A stretch of DNA of 64,000 nucleotides, taken from positions 63,594 to 127,593 of the forward strand of contig NZ_JQCD01000030.1 of assembly GCF_001437425.1 (NCBI RefSeq), given 5' to 3'. Each line of letters starts with the position of its first letter. Position 1 is the first letter of the stretch. The notes under the pieces were generated by a model. It was not told where the DNA came from. It made no database searches and was given only the letters and a program-made list of their open reading frames with translations. This document shows, piece after piece, positions 8,920 to 17,655 of the stretch. The translations under genes and the position numbers were made by a program. This DNA comes from Weissella minor. Lineage in GTDB: Bacteria > Bacillota > Bacilli > Lactobacillales > Lactobacillaceae.

Positions 8920-10671
8920 ATGCAGGCTGATCAAGTAATTGGCGGTCGGTATCGTATTGTTGCACCTATCGGTGAAGGTGGTATGGCCAATGTCTATAAG
9001 GTACAAGATATTATTTTAGATCGAATTGTGGCCTTAAAGATTATGCGGCTGGACATGCGAGACGATCCAATCGTCCAAAAACGTTTTGAAAATGAAATCC
9101 GAGCATCAACTGAGCTTGTTCATCCGAATATTACCCAGGTTTACGATTATGGGGATGAAGATGGCAATCAATATTTGGTGACTGAATATATTTCCGGGCC
9201 GGATTTAAAACATTATGAAAAGGATAATTTCCCACTTCCTTTGACTAAAGTCGTGAATATTTTGACGCAGGTATTGAGTGGGATTCAAGAAGCACATAAT
9301 CACGATATTATTCATCGTGATTTGAAGCCACAAAATATTCTAATGACTGATGACGGCACAGCTAAAATTACTGATTTTGGTATTGCACGTGCCCAGTCTT
9401 CATATGGGATGACCCAAACGAATACAGCGATTGGGTCCGTTCACTATATGGCACCAGAACAAGTTCGTGGTGAGGTTGCAACACCGCAAAGCGACTTGTA
9501 TTCATTGGGGATTATGCTCTATGAATTGTTAACGGGTAAAGTCCCGTATGATGGGGAAACCTCAGTTGCAGTCGCTGTTAAGCATACAACTGAGCCGATG
9601 CCGCTGGTTAGAGATAGTGACCCACGTATCCCACAAGCGCTTGAAAATGTTATTTTAAAGGCGACAGCAAAGAATCCAAGTGAACGCTATCTCTCTGCTG
9701 ATGAGATGCGGGAAGACTTAGCAACTGTGCTTTCACCAGATCGTATGAATGAAGCACGTTGGGAAAGTCCAAGTGCGGGTGAAAATGAAACTGCAACGAA
9801 AGTTATTAGTACAGTGGATAATGCACTACAAGAGCCTGCAAATCAAAAGACTGCCACAATGATGACGGCTACGAATAGTACAGCCCAACGTGGCGCTAAA
9901 GCTAAAGAAGAGCTTCCAGCAGAAGCACCTAAAAATAAAAGTAAGAAGAAACGTAGTAAAAAGCGTTGGTTAGTCGTGTTATCGTTGCTGGTTGTTGCGA
10001 TTATTACCGGTATTGTTGTGTATGGTCAAGCGCCAACGCAGGCAACGGTTCCTGATATCAACGGATCGACACTGGATGAAGCTAAAAAAGAATTAGATGA
10101 CGCACACTTAAAACTAGGTGAAGTGACCCGTAAAAATTCAGATGCCGTTAAATCTGGAAAGATTATGTCAGTCAAACCACATGTGGGTGAGCAGGTAAAT
10201 CGTGATTCGAAGGTTGATTTAGTCGTGTCTTCTGGAGCTCGCAAAATTCGCTTCGGGGATTATCGTAATGAAGCATTTGATTCTGTTTCAGAACAACTTA
10301 AAGCGAAAGGATACACCATCACAACGACCCAACAAAGTAGTGATACTGTACCTGCTGGCTATATTATTGAACAGGATATTGAACCTGATAAAAAGGTTGT
10401 CCCAAGCAAAACAACGGTTAACTTTGTGATTTCAAGTGGTGTTGACCAAACACAAGTACCAACTACACCAGCGCCACAATCTTCACGTCAATCAAGTCGT
10501 CAGGAGCCATCAAAGGGTTCAGAAGAGGCGTCATCTAAACAAGAGAGTGAAGCCTCAAGTTCAGAGTCATCTATTCAGGAGAGTGAAGCTTCAAGTTCAG
10601 AGCCTAAGCAAGAATCAAAGGCGCCAGAACATTCTTCTGAAGCGAATAAGAACGATGACGATAATGATTAA
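8920..10671 (+). CDS. prkC: PASTA-domain serine/threonine protein kinase PrkC/StkP
   Basis: This 583-residue membrane kinase has a cytoplasmic N-terminal catalytic domain: glycine loop GEGGMANVY, Lys40, HRDLKPQN with Asp134, and DFG at 152. A basic stretch and a single membrane helix at about residues 350-370 follow. Outside the cell there are two PASTA-like modules (about 372-437 and 438-505) that bind peptidoglycan fragments in the family. The tail of some 75 residues is almost entirely Ser, Glu, Gln and Asp. Two PASTA modules is fewer than in many relatives. It is cotranscribed with its phosphatase. Confidence 0.95.
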   Translation: MQADQVIGGRYRIVAPIGEGGMANVYKVQDIILDRIVALKIMRLDMRDDPIVQKRFENEIRASTELVHPNITQVYDYGDEDGNQYLVTEYISGPDLKHYEKDNFPLPLTKVVNILTQVLSGIQEAHNHDIIHRDLKPQNILMTDDGTAKITDFGIARAQSSYGMTQTNTAIGSVHYMAPEQVRGEVATPQSDLYSLGIMLYELLTGKVPYDGETSVAVAVKHTTEPMPLVRDSDPRIPQALENVILKATAKNPSERYLSADEMREDLATVLSPDRMNEARWESPSAGENETATKVISTVDNALQEPANQKTATMMTATNSTAQRGAKAKEELPAEAPKNKSKKKRSKKRWLVVLSLLVVAIITGIVVYGQAPTQATVPDINGSTLDEAKKELDDAHLKLGEVTRKNSDAVKSGKIMSVKPHVGEQVNRDSKVDLVVSSGARKIRFGDYRNEAFDSVSEQLKAKGYTITTTQQSSDTVPAGYIIEQDIEPDKKVVPSKTTVNFVISSGVDQTQVPTTPAPQSSRQSSRQEPSKGSEEASSKQESEASSSESSIQESEASSSEPKQESKAPEHSSEANKNDDDND

Positions 10672-10709
10672 TCCATCCCGGCAACTTTAATTTATGAGGA
10701 GAAAGTAAA

Positions 10710-11624
10710 ATGACAGAATATCATGGACAGATTCACCTGTCATTGGCTGGCTTTTATGACATAAAAACAGCAGATGGCGATTTATTCCGAGCTCGGGCTC
10801 GTGGAAATTTTCGAAAAAAAGATGTGAAACCTTTAGTAGGGGATTTTGTGACTTTTTCAGCGACCAAAGCTGATGATGGTTATATTTTAAGTATCGATGA
10901 ACGAAAAAACGAGTTGGTTCGTCCACCGGTCGCGAACGTAGACCAAGCAATTGTTGTAACATCAGTTGAAATTCCAGAATATTCAAGTAATTTATTGGAT
11001 CGTCAATTAGTGGCATTGGAAGAAAAGCAAATTGAGCCAATCATTTATTTCTCTAAGACGGATTTGGTTTCGGATGATGCGCGTGATGAATTACGAATGA
11101 TTGCAAAAGGTTATGAGCAGGCAGGGTACCATGTTATTTTCCCAGATGTGTCATTTGATGACGCAAGTTTAGATCAATTACGTGCCTTGTTACCAAATCA
11201 GTTAACGGTCTTTATGGGCCAGACTGGAGCGGGTAAGAGCACGCTATTAAATCATCTTGTGCCACAGTTGGAATTAGAGACCGGCGAGGTTTCAGAGACT
11301 TTAATGCGAGGAAAGCATACAACGCGTCAAGTTGGTCTGATTGAGATGTTCGATGGACTTGTGGCTGATACACCGGGATTCTCGGCATTTGAAGTGTTTG
11401 ATATGGATGCGGTTGATTTAACGCATTACTTCCGTGAATTTAACCGATACAGTCCAAATTGTAAGTATCGCGGCTGTGTGCATCTCAAAGAACCTGGATG
11501 CGCTGTAAAGCCTGCGGTAGAGTCAGGCGAGATTATGGCATCGCGCTATGAGAACTATGAATTGTTTTATGATTTGATTGAAGGCCGTCGTCCGGTTTAT
11601 AATAAACATGATAAGAAACATTAA
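10710..11624 (+). CDS. rsgA: Ribosome small-subunit GTPase RsgA
   Basis: The 304-residue protein is a circularly permuted GTPase used in late maturation of the 30S subunit. An N-terminal OB fold is followed by the G4-like FSKTDL, then Walker A (GQTGAGKSTL), then the G3 motif DTPGFSAF. A zinc motif closes it (CKYRGCVHLKEPGCAVK, with the nearby His). The ATG lies ten bases after a GAGGAGA-type site. It follows prkC closely and precedes rpe, the normal order. Confidence 0.96.
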   Translation: MTEYHGQIHLSLAGFYDIKTADGDLFRARARGNFRKKDVKPLVGDFVTFSATKADDGYILSIDERKNELVRPPVANVDQAIVVTSVEIPEYSSNLLDRQLVALEEKQIEPIIYFSKTDLVSDDARDELRMIAKGYEQAGYHVIFPDVSFDDASLDQLRALLPNQLTVFMGQTGAGKSTLLNHLVPQLELETGEVSETLMRGKHTTRQVGLIEMFDGLVADTPGFSAFEVFDMDAVDLTHYFREFNRYSPNCKYRGCVHLKEPGCAVKPAVESGEIMASRYENYELFYDLIEGRRPVYNKHDKKH

Positions 11625-11647
11625 AAAGGAAACTATGAGGTTATATT

Positions 11648-12307
11648 ATGTCAATTAAAGTTGCACCATCAGTTTTAGCTGCAGATTACATGAATTTACA
11701 ACGTGATGTTGAATTAGCAGAACAAGCTGGAGCAGATTTGTTCCACGTTGATATCATGGATGGAATGTTTGTACCATCAATTGCTTATGGTCCAGGTTGG
11801 GTTAAGGGCTTGAATGAAATTACAGATGTGCCATTGGATGTTCACTTGATGGTTGAACAACCAGAGCGTTTCGTTGAAGAATTTGCTGATGCGGGTGCTG
11901 ATATTATTGGTGTTCAATATGAAGCAACACAACACATTCACCGTGCCTTGCAAATGATTAAGAACAAGGGTGTTAAAGCGGAAGTTGTGATTAACCCAGG
12001 TACAGCTGTTGAATTAATTGAACCTGTTTTGGATATGGTTGACCAAGTGTTGATTATGACTGTTAACCCAGGTTTCGGTGGTCAAAAATTCTTGCCATCA
12101 ACATTAAAGAAGATTGAACAATTAGCTGCAATTAAGCGTGAACAAGGCTATGACTTTGATATCGAAATTGATGGTGGTGCTAATGATGAAACAACTAAGT
12201 TAGCCTTTGATGCAGGTGCAACTGTTGCAGTAGCCGGTTCATATGTGTTCGATAAGGTTGACCCAGCAGCCAAAATTGCACGTTTGAAGGAAGTTACAGC
12301 TGATTAA
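11648..12307 (+). CDS. rpe: Ribulose-phosphate 3-epimerase
   Basis: This 219-residue TIM-barrel enzyme interconverts ribulose 5-phosphate and xylulose 5-phosphate. Visible motifs are the N-terminal APSVLAADYMNL, HVDIMDG, DVHLMVEQPE, the phosphate-binding VNPGFGGQKF and the catalytic IDGGAN. Codon use is strongly biased to a few codons compared with its neighbours, suggesting high expression. That fits an organism relying on the phosphoketolase pathway, although this is inference. The stop shares bases with the thiN start. Confidence 0.97.
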   Translation: MSIKVAPSVLAADYMNLQRDVELAEQAGADLFHVDIMDGMFVPSIAYGPGWVKGLNEITDVPLDVHLMVEQPERFVEEFADAGADIIGVQYEATQHIHRALQMIKNKGVKAEVVINPGTAVELIEPVLDMVDQVLIMTVNPGFGGQKFLPSTLKKIEQLAAIKREQGYDFDIEIDGGANDETTKLAFDAGATVAVAGSYVFDKVDPAAKIARLKEVTAD

Positions 12308-12969
12308 TGGGTGCGATATTCCAAGTTTTAGTAGGAGGGCCGACGCATAATTGGCCGCATGCGTTACGGACAGGTAAACTGGATGGACGATGGGCAGCCG
12401 CTGATCGTGGCGCCTTAAGATTATTACAACTGGGATATCATCCAGAATTAGTCGTTGGTGATTTTGATTCAATGACCCTGGCCGAGCAAGAATCAGTATT
12501 TGAGGTTATTCCTAAGATTGTCGAAAAACCAGACCAAATGCAGACGGATTTGCAACTCTTACTAACAACCCTTGATGAAAATTATGATATTGAGCGGATT
12601 GACGTTTATGGCGCAACGGGTGGTCGTCTAGATCAGTTGTTTTCTAATGTTTGGATTTTAGCTGAAGAAAAGTTTACTGCATTACGAACAAAGGTTAGAT
12701 TGATTGATCGTGATAATGTTGTGACTTTTTTTAATCCGGGGACCCATACGATTACCAAAATCCCAGAGATGAAATATCTTGGATTTATGCCATTAACACC
12801 AGTAACAGAGTTGAACTTACTTGATGAAAAGTATCCATTAGCAGCCTGGTCTGGTAATCCGGTCTCTTGGTCATCAAATGAATTTAATGGATCAATTAAT
12901 CATTTTAGTTTTGAAACAGGGATTGTAGCAGTGATTCAAAGCCGAGATTCAGATGAAAATGATGCCTGA
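12307..12969 (+). CDS. thiN: Thiamine pyrophosphokinase
   Basis: The 220-residue protein matches the ThiN family, which makes thiamine diphosphate from thiamine and ATP. It has the N-terminal GGPTHNWP, the acidic VVGDFDSM motif, the DLQLLL helix and the conserved GATGGRLDQ. The C-terminal beta domain ends in the SFETGIVAVIQSRD strand. It overlaps the rpe stop by one base and ends the priA-to-thiN gene run. Confidence 0.93.
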   Translation: MGAIFQVLVGGPTHNWPHALRTGKLDGRWAAADRGALRLLQLGYHPELVVGDFDSMTLAEQESVFEVIPKIVEKPDQMQTDLQLLLTTLDENYDIERIDVYGATGGRLDQLFSNVWILAEEKFTALRTKVRLIDRDNVVTFFNPGTHTITKIPEMKYLGFMPLTPVTELNLLDEKYPLAAWSGNPVSWSSNEFNGSINHFSFETGIVAVIQSRDSDENDA

Positions 12970-12972
12970 ATT

Positions 12973-12996
12973 GTGTAAAGTAAAAATACTTTACAC
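12973..12996. promoter_or_regulatory. 24-bp palindrome upstream of rpmB
   Basis: GTGTAAAG, eight bases, then CTTTACAC form a perfect palindrome; the paired arms extend to ten bases around an AAAA centre. It ends seven bases before the rpmB -35 box. It has no T tract on either strand, so it does not look like a terminator. A copy identical at 22 of 24 positions lies before rpsP (26665-26688). An operator for an unknown regulator is the simplest reading. Confidence 0.6.
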
Positions 12997-13003
12997 AAAA
13001 CAC

Positions 13004-13032
13004 TTGCACAACCCTGTGTGTTTTGGTATTAT
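13004..13032 (+). promoter_or_regulatory. Sigma-A promoter of rpmB
   Basis: TTGCAC (13004-13009) and TATTAT (13027-13032) are spaced by 17 bases, about 55 bases before the rpmB start. Confidence 0.8.
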
Positions 13033-13088
13033 TATTCAAGTAAATAAAAGCACTAAATATAGAGAGCTTAAGATTGGAGGGGTAACTT

Positions 13089-13289
13089 ATGGCAGTTGAT
13101 GCAGTCAACGGAAAGCGCACTCGCTTTGGTAACCAACGTTCACACGCCCTTAACTCAAGTCGTCGTAGCTGGAAGCCAAACTTGCAAAAAGTGACGGTTA
13201 AGATTAACGGTTCAGCACCTAAGAAGGTGTACCTATCAGCACGTACTTTGAAGGCTGGTTTGAAGAACGGTACAATTGAGCGTGTATAA
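13089..13289 (+). CDS. rpmB: 50S ribosomal protein bL28
   Basis: A 66-residue, very basic protein with the family pattern ([15 protein letters not shown], then [11 protein letters not shown] and SARTLKAG). It has no cysteine pairs, so it is the zinc-free form. The ATG follows GGAGGGG. It is a single-gene unit with its own promoter and terminator, preceded by a palindromic element shared with rpsP. Confidence 0.97.
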   Translation: MAVDAVNGKRTRFGNQRSHALNSSRRSWKPNLQKVTVKINGSAPKKVYLSARTLKAGLKNGTIERV

Positions 13290-13291
13290 TT

Positions 13292-13320
13292 AAAAAGCTG
13301 CCAGTTTTGGTAGCTTTTTT
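13292..13320 (+). terminator. Terminator after rpmB
   Basis: AAAAAGCT-G-CCA pairs with TGG-T-AGCTTTTTT around a short loop directly after the rpmB stop, ending in six T. Confidence 0.85.
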
Positions 13321-13336
13321 CTTTTAGCACGAAACC

Positions 13337-13345
13337 TGTTAAAAT
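13337..13345 (+). promoter_or_regulatory. Extended -10 promoter of the Asp23/fakA unit
   Basis: TG-T-TAAAAT is an extended -10 element after the rpmB terminator. The leader to the start codon holds a small hairpin (CTGTTA...TTAGCAG). Confidence 0.5.
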
Positions 13346-13427
13346 AGGAATTATGAATATAGTGTGGTAGATCTATTTTATCTTGCTGTTATTAAGTTAG
13401 CAGCGGTCTAAGCGGAGGTTGAACAAT

Positions 13428-13790
13428 ATGGCAGTTAAGATTCAAATTAATCAAGGCTCTATCGAAATTGAAAATGATGTGATCGCAACCATTGTTGGTG
13501 GTGCAGCGACTGATAATTATGGTGTCGTTGGTATGGCTAGTCAAACACCGGTACGTGATGGTGTGAATCAAATCTTAAATGGTGATAATTTCTCTCGTGG
13601 CGTGATTGTGCGTCAAGCTGAAAATGGTGTCATTGTAGATGTATATATCATTGTCGGTTATGGCATGAAAATTTCTGAAATTTCAAAAAGTGTCCAAGCC
13701 CGTGTTAAAAATGATTTGAACGTTATGTTAGGCATCGTTGCACAAGAAGTTAATGTTACTGTGCAAGGTGTCCGTATGCTTGAAGACTAA
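13428..13790 (+). CDS. Asp23/Gls24-family envelope stress protein (YloU-like)
   Basis: The ATG at 13428 lies ten bases after GGAGG; an in-frame TTG at 13419 touches that site. The 120-residue protein matches the Asp23 family: an N-terminal strand (IQINQGSIEIEN), DVIATIVGGAAT, a central beta region and the C-terminal VQGVRM. Members are cytosolic proteins often tethered near the membrane and linked to envelope or alkaline stress. Its place directly before fakA is the conserved yloU-yloV pairing of Firmicutes. Confidence 0.9.
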   Translation: MAVKIQINQGSIEIENDVIATIVGGAATDNYGVVGMASQTPVRDGVNQILNGDNFSRGVIVRQAENGVIVDVYIIVGYGMKISEISKSVQARVKNDLNVMLGIVAQEVNVTVQGVRMLED

Positions 13791-13802
13791 GGAGTTGAGA
13801 TT

Positions 13803-15473
13803 GTGGAAGTTGTAACTGAGATTACCAATATTGAATTTGGTAAGATGATAAATTCTGCAGCGAGCGCGTTGCAAGAAAATGCCGATAAAATTAATAAACT
13901 AAATGTCTTTCCAGTTCCTGATGGTGATACTGGGACAAATATGACTTTGTCAATGGCGAGCGGTGCTGAATATGAACGCGCAGAAGAAGATACGAGTTTG
14001 AGTAGTCTTGCTAAGGCAACATCAAAAGGACTTTTAATGGGAGCTCGTGGAAATTCAGGTGTGATTCTATCACAAATTTTCCGTGGATTCGCAAGTTCAG
14101 TTGAAGGCAAGCAAACATTAACAGCACGTGACTTTGCTGATGCCTTAATGGGTGGTGCAGAAACAGCCTATAAAGCTGTTATGAAACCAACAGAGGGAAC
14201 AATCTTAACCGTTATCCGTGAAGCTGCTGCTGCTGCGAATCGTTCTGCTAAACAAACGGACGATGTTGTTGAAGTGATGCAGGCAACACTTGAAGCCGCT
14301 GAAAAGGCTTTGGCAACAACACCTGATTTACTACCTGCTTTGAAAGAAGTCGGAGTTGTCGACTCAGGTGGACAAGGACTTGTCATTGTCTTCCAAGCAT
14401 TCTATGGTGCCTTGTCAGGTGAAGAAGTGACTTCTGGAAATGTTGATAATGCTGGCTTAGAAGCGATGATTCAATCGATGCATAATGCCGGTGTCCAAGG
14501 TGACTTGGATCCAAATGATATTAAGTTCAGTTACTGTACTGAAATCATGGTTGATATTGCGCAAGGAACAACATATGAACGTGAGTTTGATTATGATACA
14601 TTCTATAATTATCTTGCTGATATGGGTGATTCTTTGTTGGTCATCAATGATGATGAAGTTGTTAAGGTGCACGTACACACTGAAAACCCCGGTGCAGTTA
14701 TTAGTTGGGGAACTGAATTTGGTGCACTGCGCAAGGTGAAGGTTGATAACATGCGTGATCAACAAGCTGAAGCAGCAGCTAAAGCCGATGCGCAACGTAA
14801 GAGCGAGAAAATTAAAGATGTTGCCGTTGTCACAATTGCAACGGGTGCCGGTATGCATGATTTGTTTGAAGGTGCAGGTGTAACAACAGTACTAGACGGT
14901 GAACAAGCACCTTCAACGGCTGATTTAGTTGCGGCGGCAAATGGAACTGGTGCCAAAAGTGTTATTATCATTCCAAACGACAGTAATATCTTTATGGCTG
15001 CAGACCAGGCTGTTGATTTGACAGACATGCCAACACAAGTTGTTCGCACACGTACACAGCAACAAGGTTTGACAGCAATGTTATTGGGTTACAATCCTGA
15101 AGGTGAAGTCGATACTGTCGCAAGTGCCATGACTTCAGCTATTAGTGATATTAAGTCAGGGTCAGTAACGACGTCTGTCCGTGATACAAATATCAATGGT
15201 TTGGAAATTCATGATGGTGATGGTATTGGTATCTTTGATGGTGAGATTGTTGTTGCAGAACCAGCGGCAGATATTTTAGCAGCAAGTAAAGCTTTGTTAG
15301 CCAAAATGTTGGATGAAGATGCTGAATTGGTTACCATTTATTATGGTCAAGATGCTTCAAGTGATGTAGCCGATGCGATTGCTGAATATGGTGCTGAGTT
15401 GGATGATGAATTAGAATTTGAAATTCATGATGGTGGACAACCACTTTATCCAATTTTGATGTCGGTTGAATAA
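13803..15473 (+). CDS. fakA: FakA, fatty acid kinase catalytic subunit (YloV-like)
   Basis: The GTG at 13803 follows AAGGAG by eight bases. The 556-residue protein has an N-terminal DAK2-type ATP-binding domain with NVFPVPDGDTGTNM (metal-binding Asp residues) and GARGNSGVILSQI, a middle domain, and a C-terminal DegV-like part. In the family FakA with a FakB lipid carrier phosphorylates exogenous fatty acids to acyl-phosphates, which feed PlsX/PlsY. No fakB is seen here; fakB genes are usually elsewhere. plsX lies after recG. Confidence 0.92.
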   Translation: MEVVTEITNIEFGKMINSAASALQENADKINKLNVFPVPDGDTGTNMTLSMASGAEYERAEEDTSLSSLAKATSKGLLMGARGNSGVILSQIFRGFASSVEGKQTLTARDFADALMGGAETAYKAVMKPTEGTILTVIREAAAAANRSAKQTDDVVEVMQATLEAAEKALATTPDLLPALKEVGVVDSGGQGLVIVFQAFYGALSGEEVTSGNVDNAGLEAMIQSMHNAGVQGDLDPNDIKFSYCTEIMVDIAQGTTYEREFDYDTFYNYLADMGDSLLVINDDEVVKVHVHTENPGAVISWGTEFGALRKVKVDNMRDQQAEAAAKADAQRKSEKIKDVAVVTIATGAGMHDLFEGAGVTTVLDGEQAPSTADLVAAANGTGAKSVIIIPNDSNIFMAADQAVDLTDMPTQVVRTRTQQQGLTAMLLGYNPEGEVDTVASAMTSAISDIKSGSVTTSVRDTNINGLEIHDGDGIGIFDGEIVVAEPAADILAASKALLAKMLDEDAELVTIYYGQDASSDVADAIAEYGAELDDELEFEIHDGGQPLYPILMSVE

Positions 15474-15500
15474 GTGCAATGCTTTAATTGAAAATTTTAG

Positions 15501-15527
15501 GAGTTAGCGCACGCTAGCTCTTTTTTT
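15501..15527 (+). terminator. Terminator after fakA
   Basis: GAGTTAGCG pairs with CGCTAGCTC (one G-T pair) with a two-base loop, followed by seven T. Confidence 0.8.
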
Positions 15528-15546
15528 GAAGGGAGGTGTGCCAAGC

Positions 15547-17586
15547 ATGGTACAAAGTTTAATGGATTCAATTGATGTGTTAACCGGTGTTGGTCCAAAG
15601 CGTGAACAAGCCTTAAATAATTTGGATATCTACACAATTGAAGATTTATTAATGTACTATCCGACCCGTTATGAAGACTTGGCAGTTAAAAAACCTTCTG
15701 AAACGGCTGATGGCGAAAAAGTGACCTTTAAAGGCGTTGCTGCATCTGAACCGGTTATGCGTCGTTTTGGACGTAAAAAAGTTATGGTGACCTTTCGTTT
15801 AACGGTTGAGCATGAGACAATCCAGGTTAGTTTTTTTAATCAGCCGTGGATTGCGCAAAAAATTGTGAGTAATGCCGAACTGGCTGTTTACGGAAATTAT
15901 GATAAAAAAAGGCAACGTTTGACCGGTATGAAATTGATGCTGAATGATGATGAAGCAGAAATGCAAGCCATTTACCCCGCTTCAAAAGAAATTAAGCAAG
16001 CAACAATTAAAGAATTAGTTTTTCAAGCGTTACATAAATATGCAGATTTATTAGATGCACAAATCGTCCCAAAACAGATTCGCGAGCGTTATCAATTAAT
16101 GGGGCATGGAGATGTTATTCGTAATATGCATCAACCGAGTGATGATTTTACAGCTCAGGCTGCACGTCGCACCGCTTCGTTTGAAGAATTTTATATTTTC
16201 CAAATGCGCCTACAATTGATTAAGCAAATGGACCGTCAAAACCAAGGACGCGCGATTAAGTTTGACAATGACGATATGAAACGGTTCATCGCAACCTTGC
16301 CTTTTGAATTAACAGATGCGCAAAAACGGGTTGTGAATGAAATTTTACGTGATATGCGGCGACCACAACACATGAATCGTTTACTGCAAGGCGATGTTGG
16401 GTCCGGAAAAACAGTTGTTTCAGCATTAGCAATGTATGGCGCAATTACAGCAAATATGCAGGCGACAATCATGGCGCCAACTGAAATCTTAGCGCAACAG
16501 CATGCACGAACGCTGGGAAACTTCTTTAATCCAGACGAAGTTCGAGTTGAACTCTTAACAGGCTCGACGAAATCGGCCGCAAGACGTCAGATTTTAGAAG
16601 ATTTGGTCGCAGGTGATATCGACATCTTAGTTGGTACGCACGCGTTAATTCAGCCAGATGTGCAATTTCATAATTTAGGGTTGGCAGTGATTGATGAACA
16701 ACATCGTTTTGGTGTTAAACAACGTGCTAAGTTACGTGAAATTGGGATGAACCCAGATATCTTAACGATGACAGCAACCCCAATTCCGCGAACTTTAGCC
16801 ATTACGGCATACGGCGAAATGGATGTATCAATTATTGATCAATTACCAGCGGGGCGTAAGCAAATTAAGACGGAATGGGTCCGCCAAAGTGGCTATGAGA
16901 AAGTGTTAGACTTTATAAAAACAGAGTTAGCAAAAGGGGCGCAGGCCTATGTGGTGACACCGTTGATTGAAGAGTCTGAGACGTTAGATATTCAAAATGC
17001 ACAGGCGGTGCATCAAGAGCTTACAGAAATATTTGGACCAACTTATCAAGTTGGTTTGCTACATGGACGTTTGGCCAATCAAGAAAAAGAACAAATTATG
17101 GCTGATTTTAAAGCTAATGCTTTTCAAGTTTTAGTCTCGACAACTGTGATCGAAGTTGGTGTGGATGTGCCAAATGCCAGTGTCATGTTAATTTTAGACG
17201 CAGATCGTTTTGGCTTATCACAATTACATCAATTAAGAGGTCGTGTGGGACGAGGTGAACGTCAATCATATACATTCTTAGTCAGCGATCCAAAGACGCA
17301 ATATGGGATTGATCGAATGGAAGCCATGACCGAAACGACGGATGGCTTTGTCTTAGCGCAAAAAGATTTGGAATTACGTGGGGCGGGAGATATTTTAGGT
17401 CAGCGTCAGTCAGGCGTTCCTGAATTTAAAGTTGGCGATCCCGTTCGTGATTTGAAGATGATGACAATTGCGCAGGAAGAAGCCATCGAAACTGTTGATA
17501 CGCCAGAATGGGATCAAAATCCGGAAATTGCGACATTAGTCGAGCTCTTAGATGAGACAATGTCACGCTACCGAAACTTTGACTAA
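15547..17586 (+). CDS. recG: ATP-dependent DNA helicase RecG
   Basis: The ATG at 15547 follows GGGAGG; an in-frame upstream TTG falls before that site. The 679-residue helicase reverses stalled forks and branch-migrates Holliday junctions. The N-terminal wedge domain begins LTGVGPKREQALNNL. Helicase motifs are Walker A (GDVGSGKTVV), DEQHRFG in place of DExH, TATPIPRTLA, and the C-terminal QLRGRVGRGE and DLELRGAGDILG. The stop codon overlaps the promoter of plsX. The order recG-plsX-acpP-rnc-smc is conserved in Firmicutes. Confidence 0.97.
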   Translation: MVQSLMDSIDVLTGVGPKREQALNNLDIYTIEDLLMYYPTRYEDLAVKKPSETADGEKVTFKGVAASEPVMRRFGRKKVMVTFRLTVEHETIQVSFFNQPWIAQKIVSNAELAVYGNYDKKRQRLTGMKLMLNDDEAEMQAIYPASKEIKQATIKELVFQALHKYADLLDAQIVPKQIRERYQLMGHGDVIRNMHQPSDDFTAQAARRTASFEEFYIFQMRLQLIKQMDRQNQGRAIKFDNDDMKRFIATLPFELTDAQKRVVNEILRDMRRPQHMNRLLQGDVGSGKTVVSALAMYGAITANMQATIMAPTEILAQQHARTLGNFFNPDEVRVELLTGSTKSAARRQILEDLVAGDIDILVGTHALIQPDVQFHNLGLAVIDEQHRFGVKQRAKLREIGMNPDILTMTATPIPRTLAITAYGEMDVSIIDQLPAGRKQIKTEWVRQSGYEKVLDFIKTELAKGAQAYVVTPLIEESETLDIQNAQAVHQELTEIFGPTYQVGLLHGRLANQEKEQIMADFKANAFQVLVSTTVIEVGVDVPNASVMLILDADRFGLSQLHQLRGRVGRGERQSYTFLVSDPKTQYGIDRMEAMTETTDGFVLAQKDLELRGAGDILGQRQSGVPEFKVGDPVRDLKMMTIAQEEAIETVDTPEWDQNPEIATLVELLDETMSRYRNFD

Positions 17587-17608
17587 TGGGTGGTATTAAT
17601 TTTATAAT
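17579..17608 (+). promoter_or_regulatory. Sigma-A promoter of plsX-acpP
   Basis: TTGACT (17579-17584) overlaps the recG stop; TATAAT (17603-17608) follows after 18 bases. No FapR-type operator is evident. Confidence 0.75.
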
Positions 17609-17655
17609 GGTCAGTGCTGGTTTCAGATAAATTAAAAGGGTAGAGGAAAGATAAC

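Noticed and set aside
12973-12996. The palindrome before rpmB as a terminator of thiN
   Set aside because: There is no T tract after the stem on either strand, and the second copy before rpsP also lacks one.
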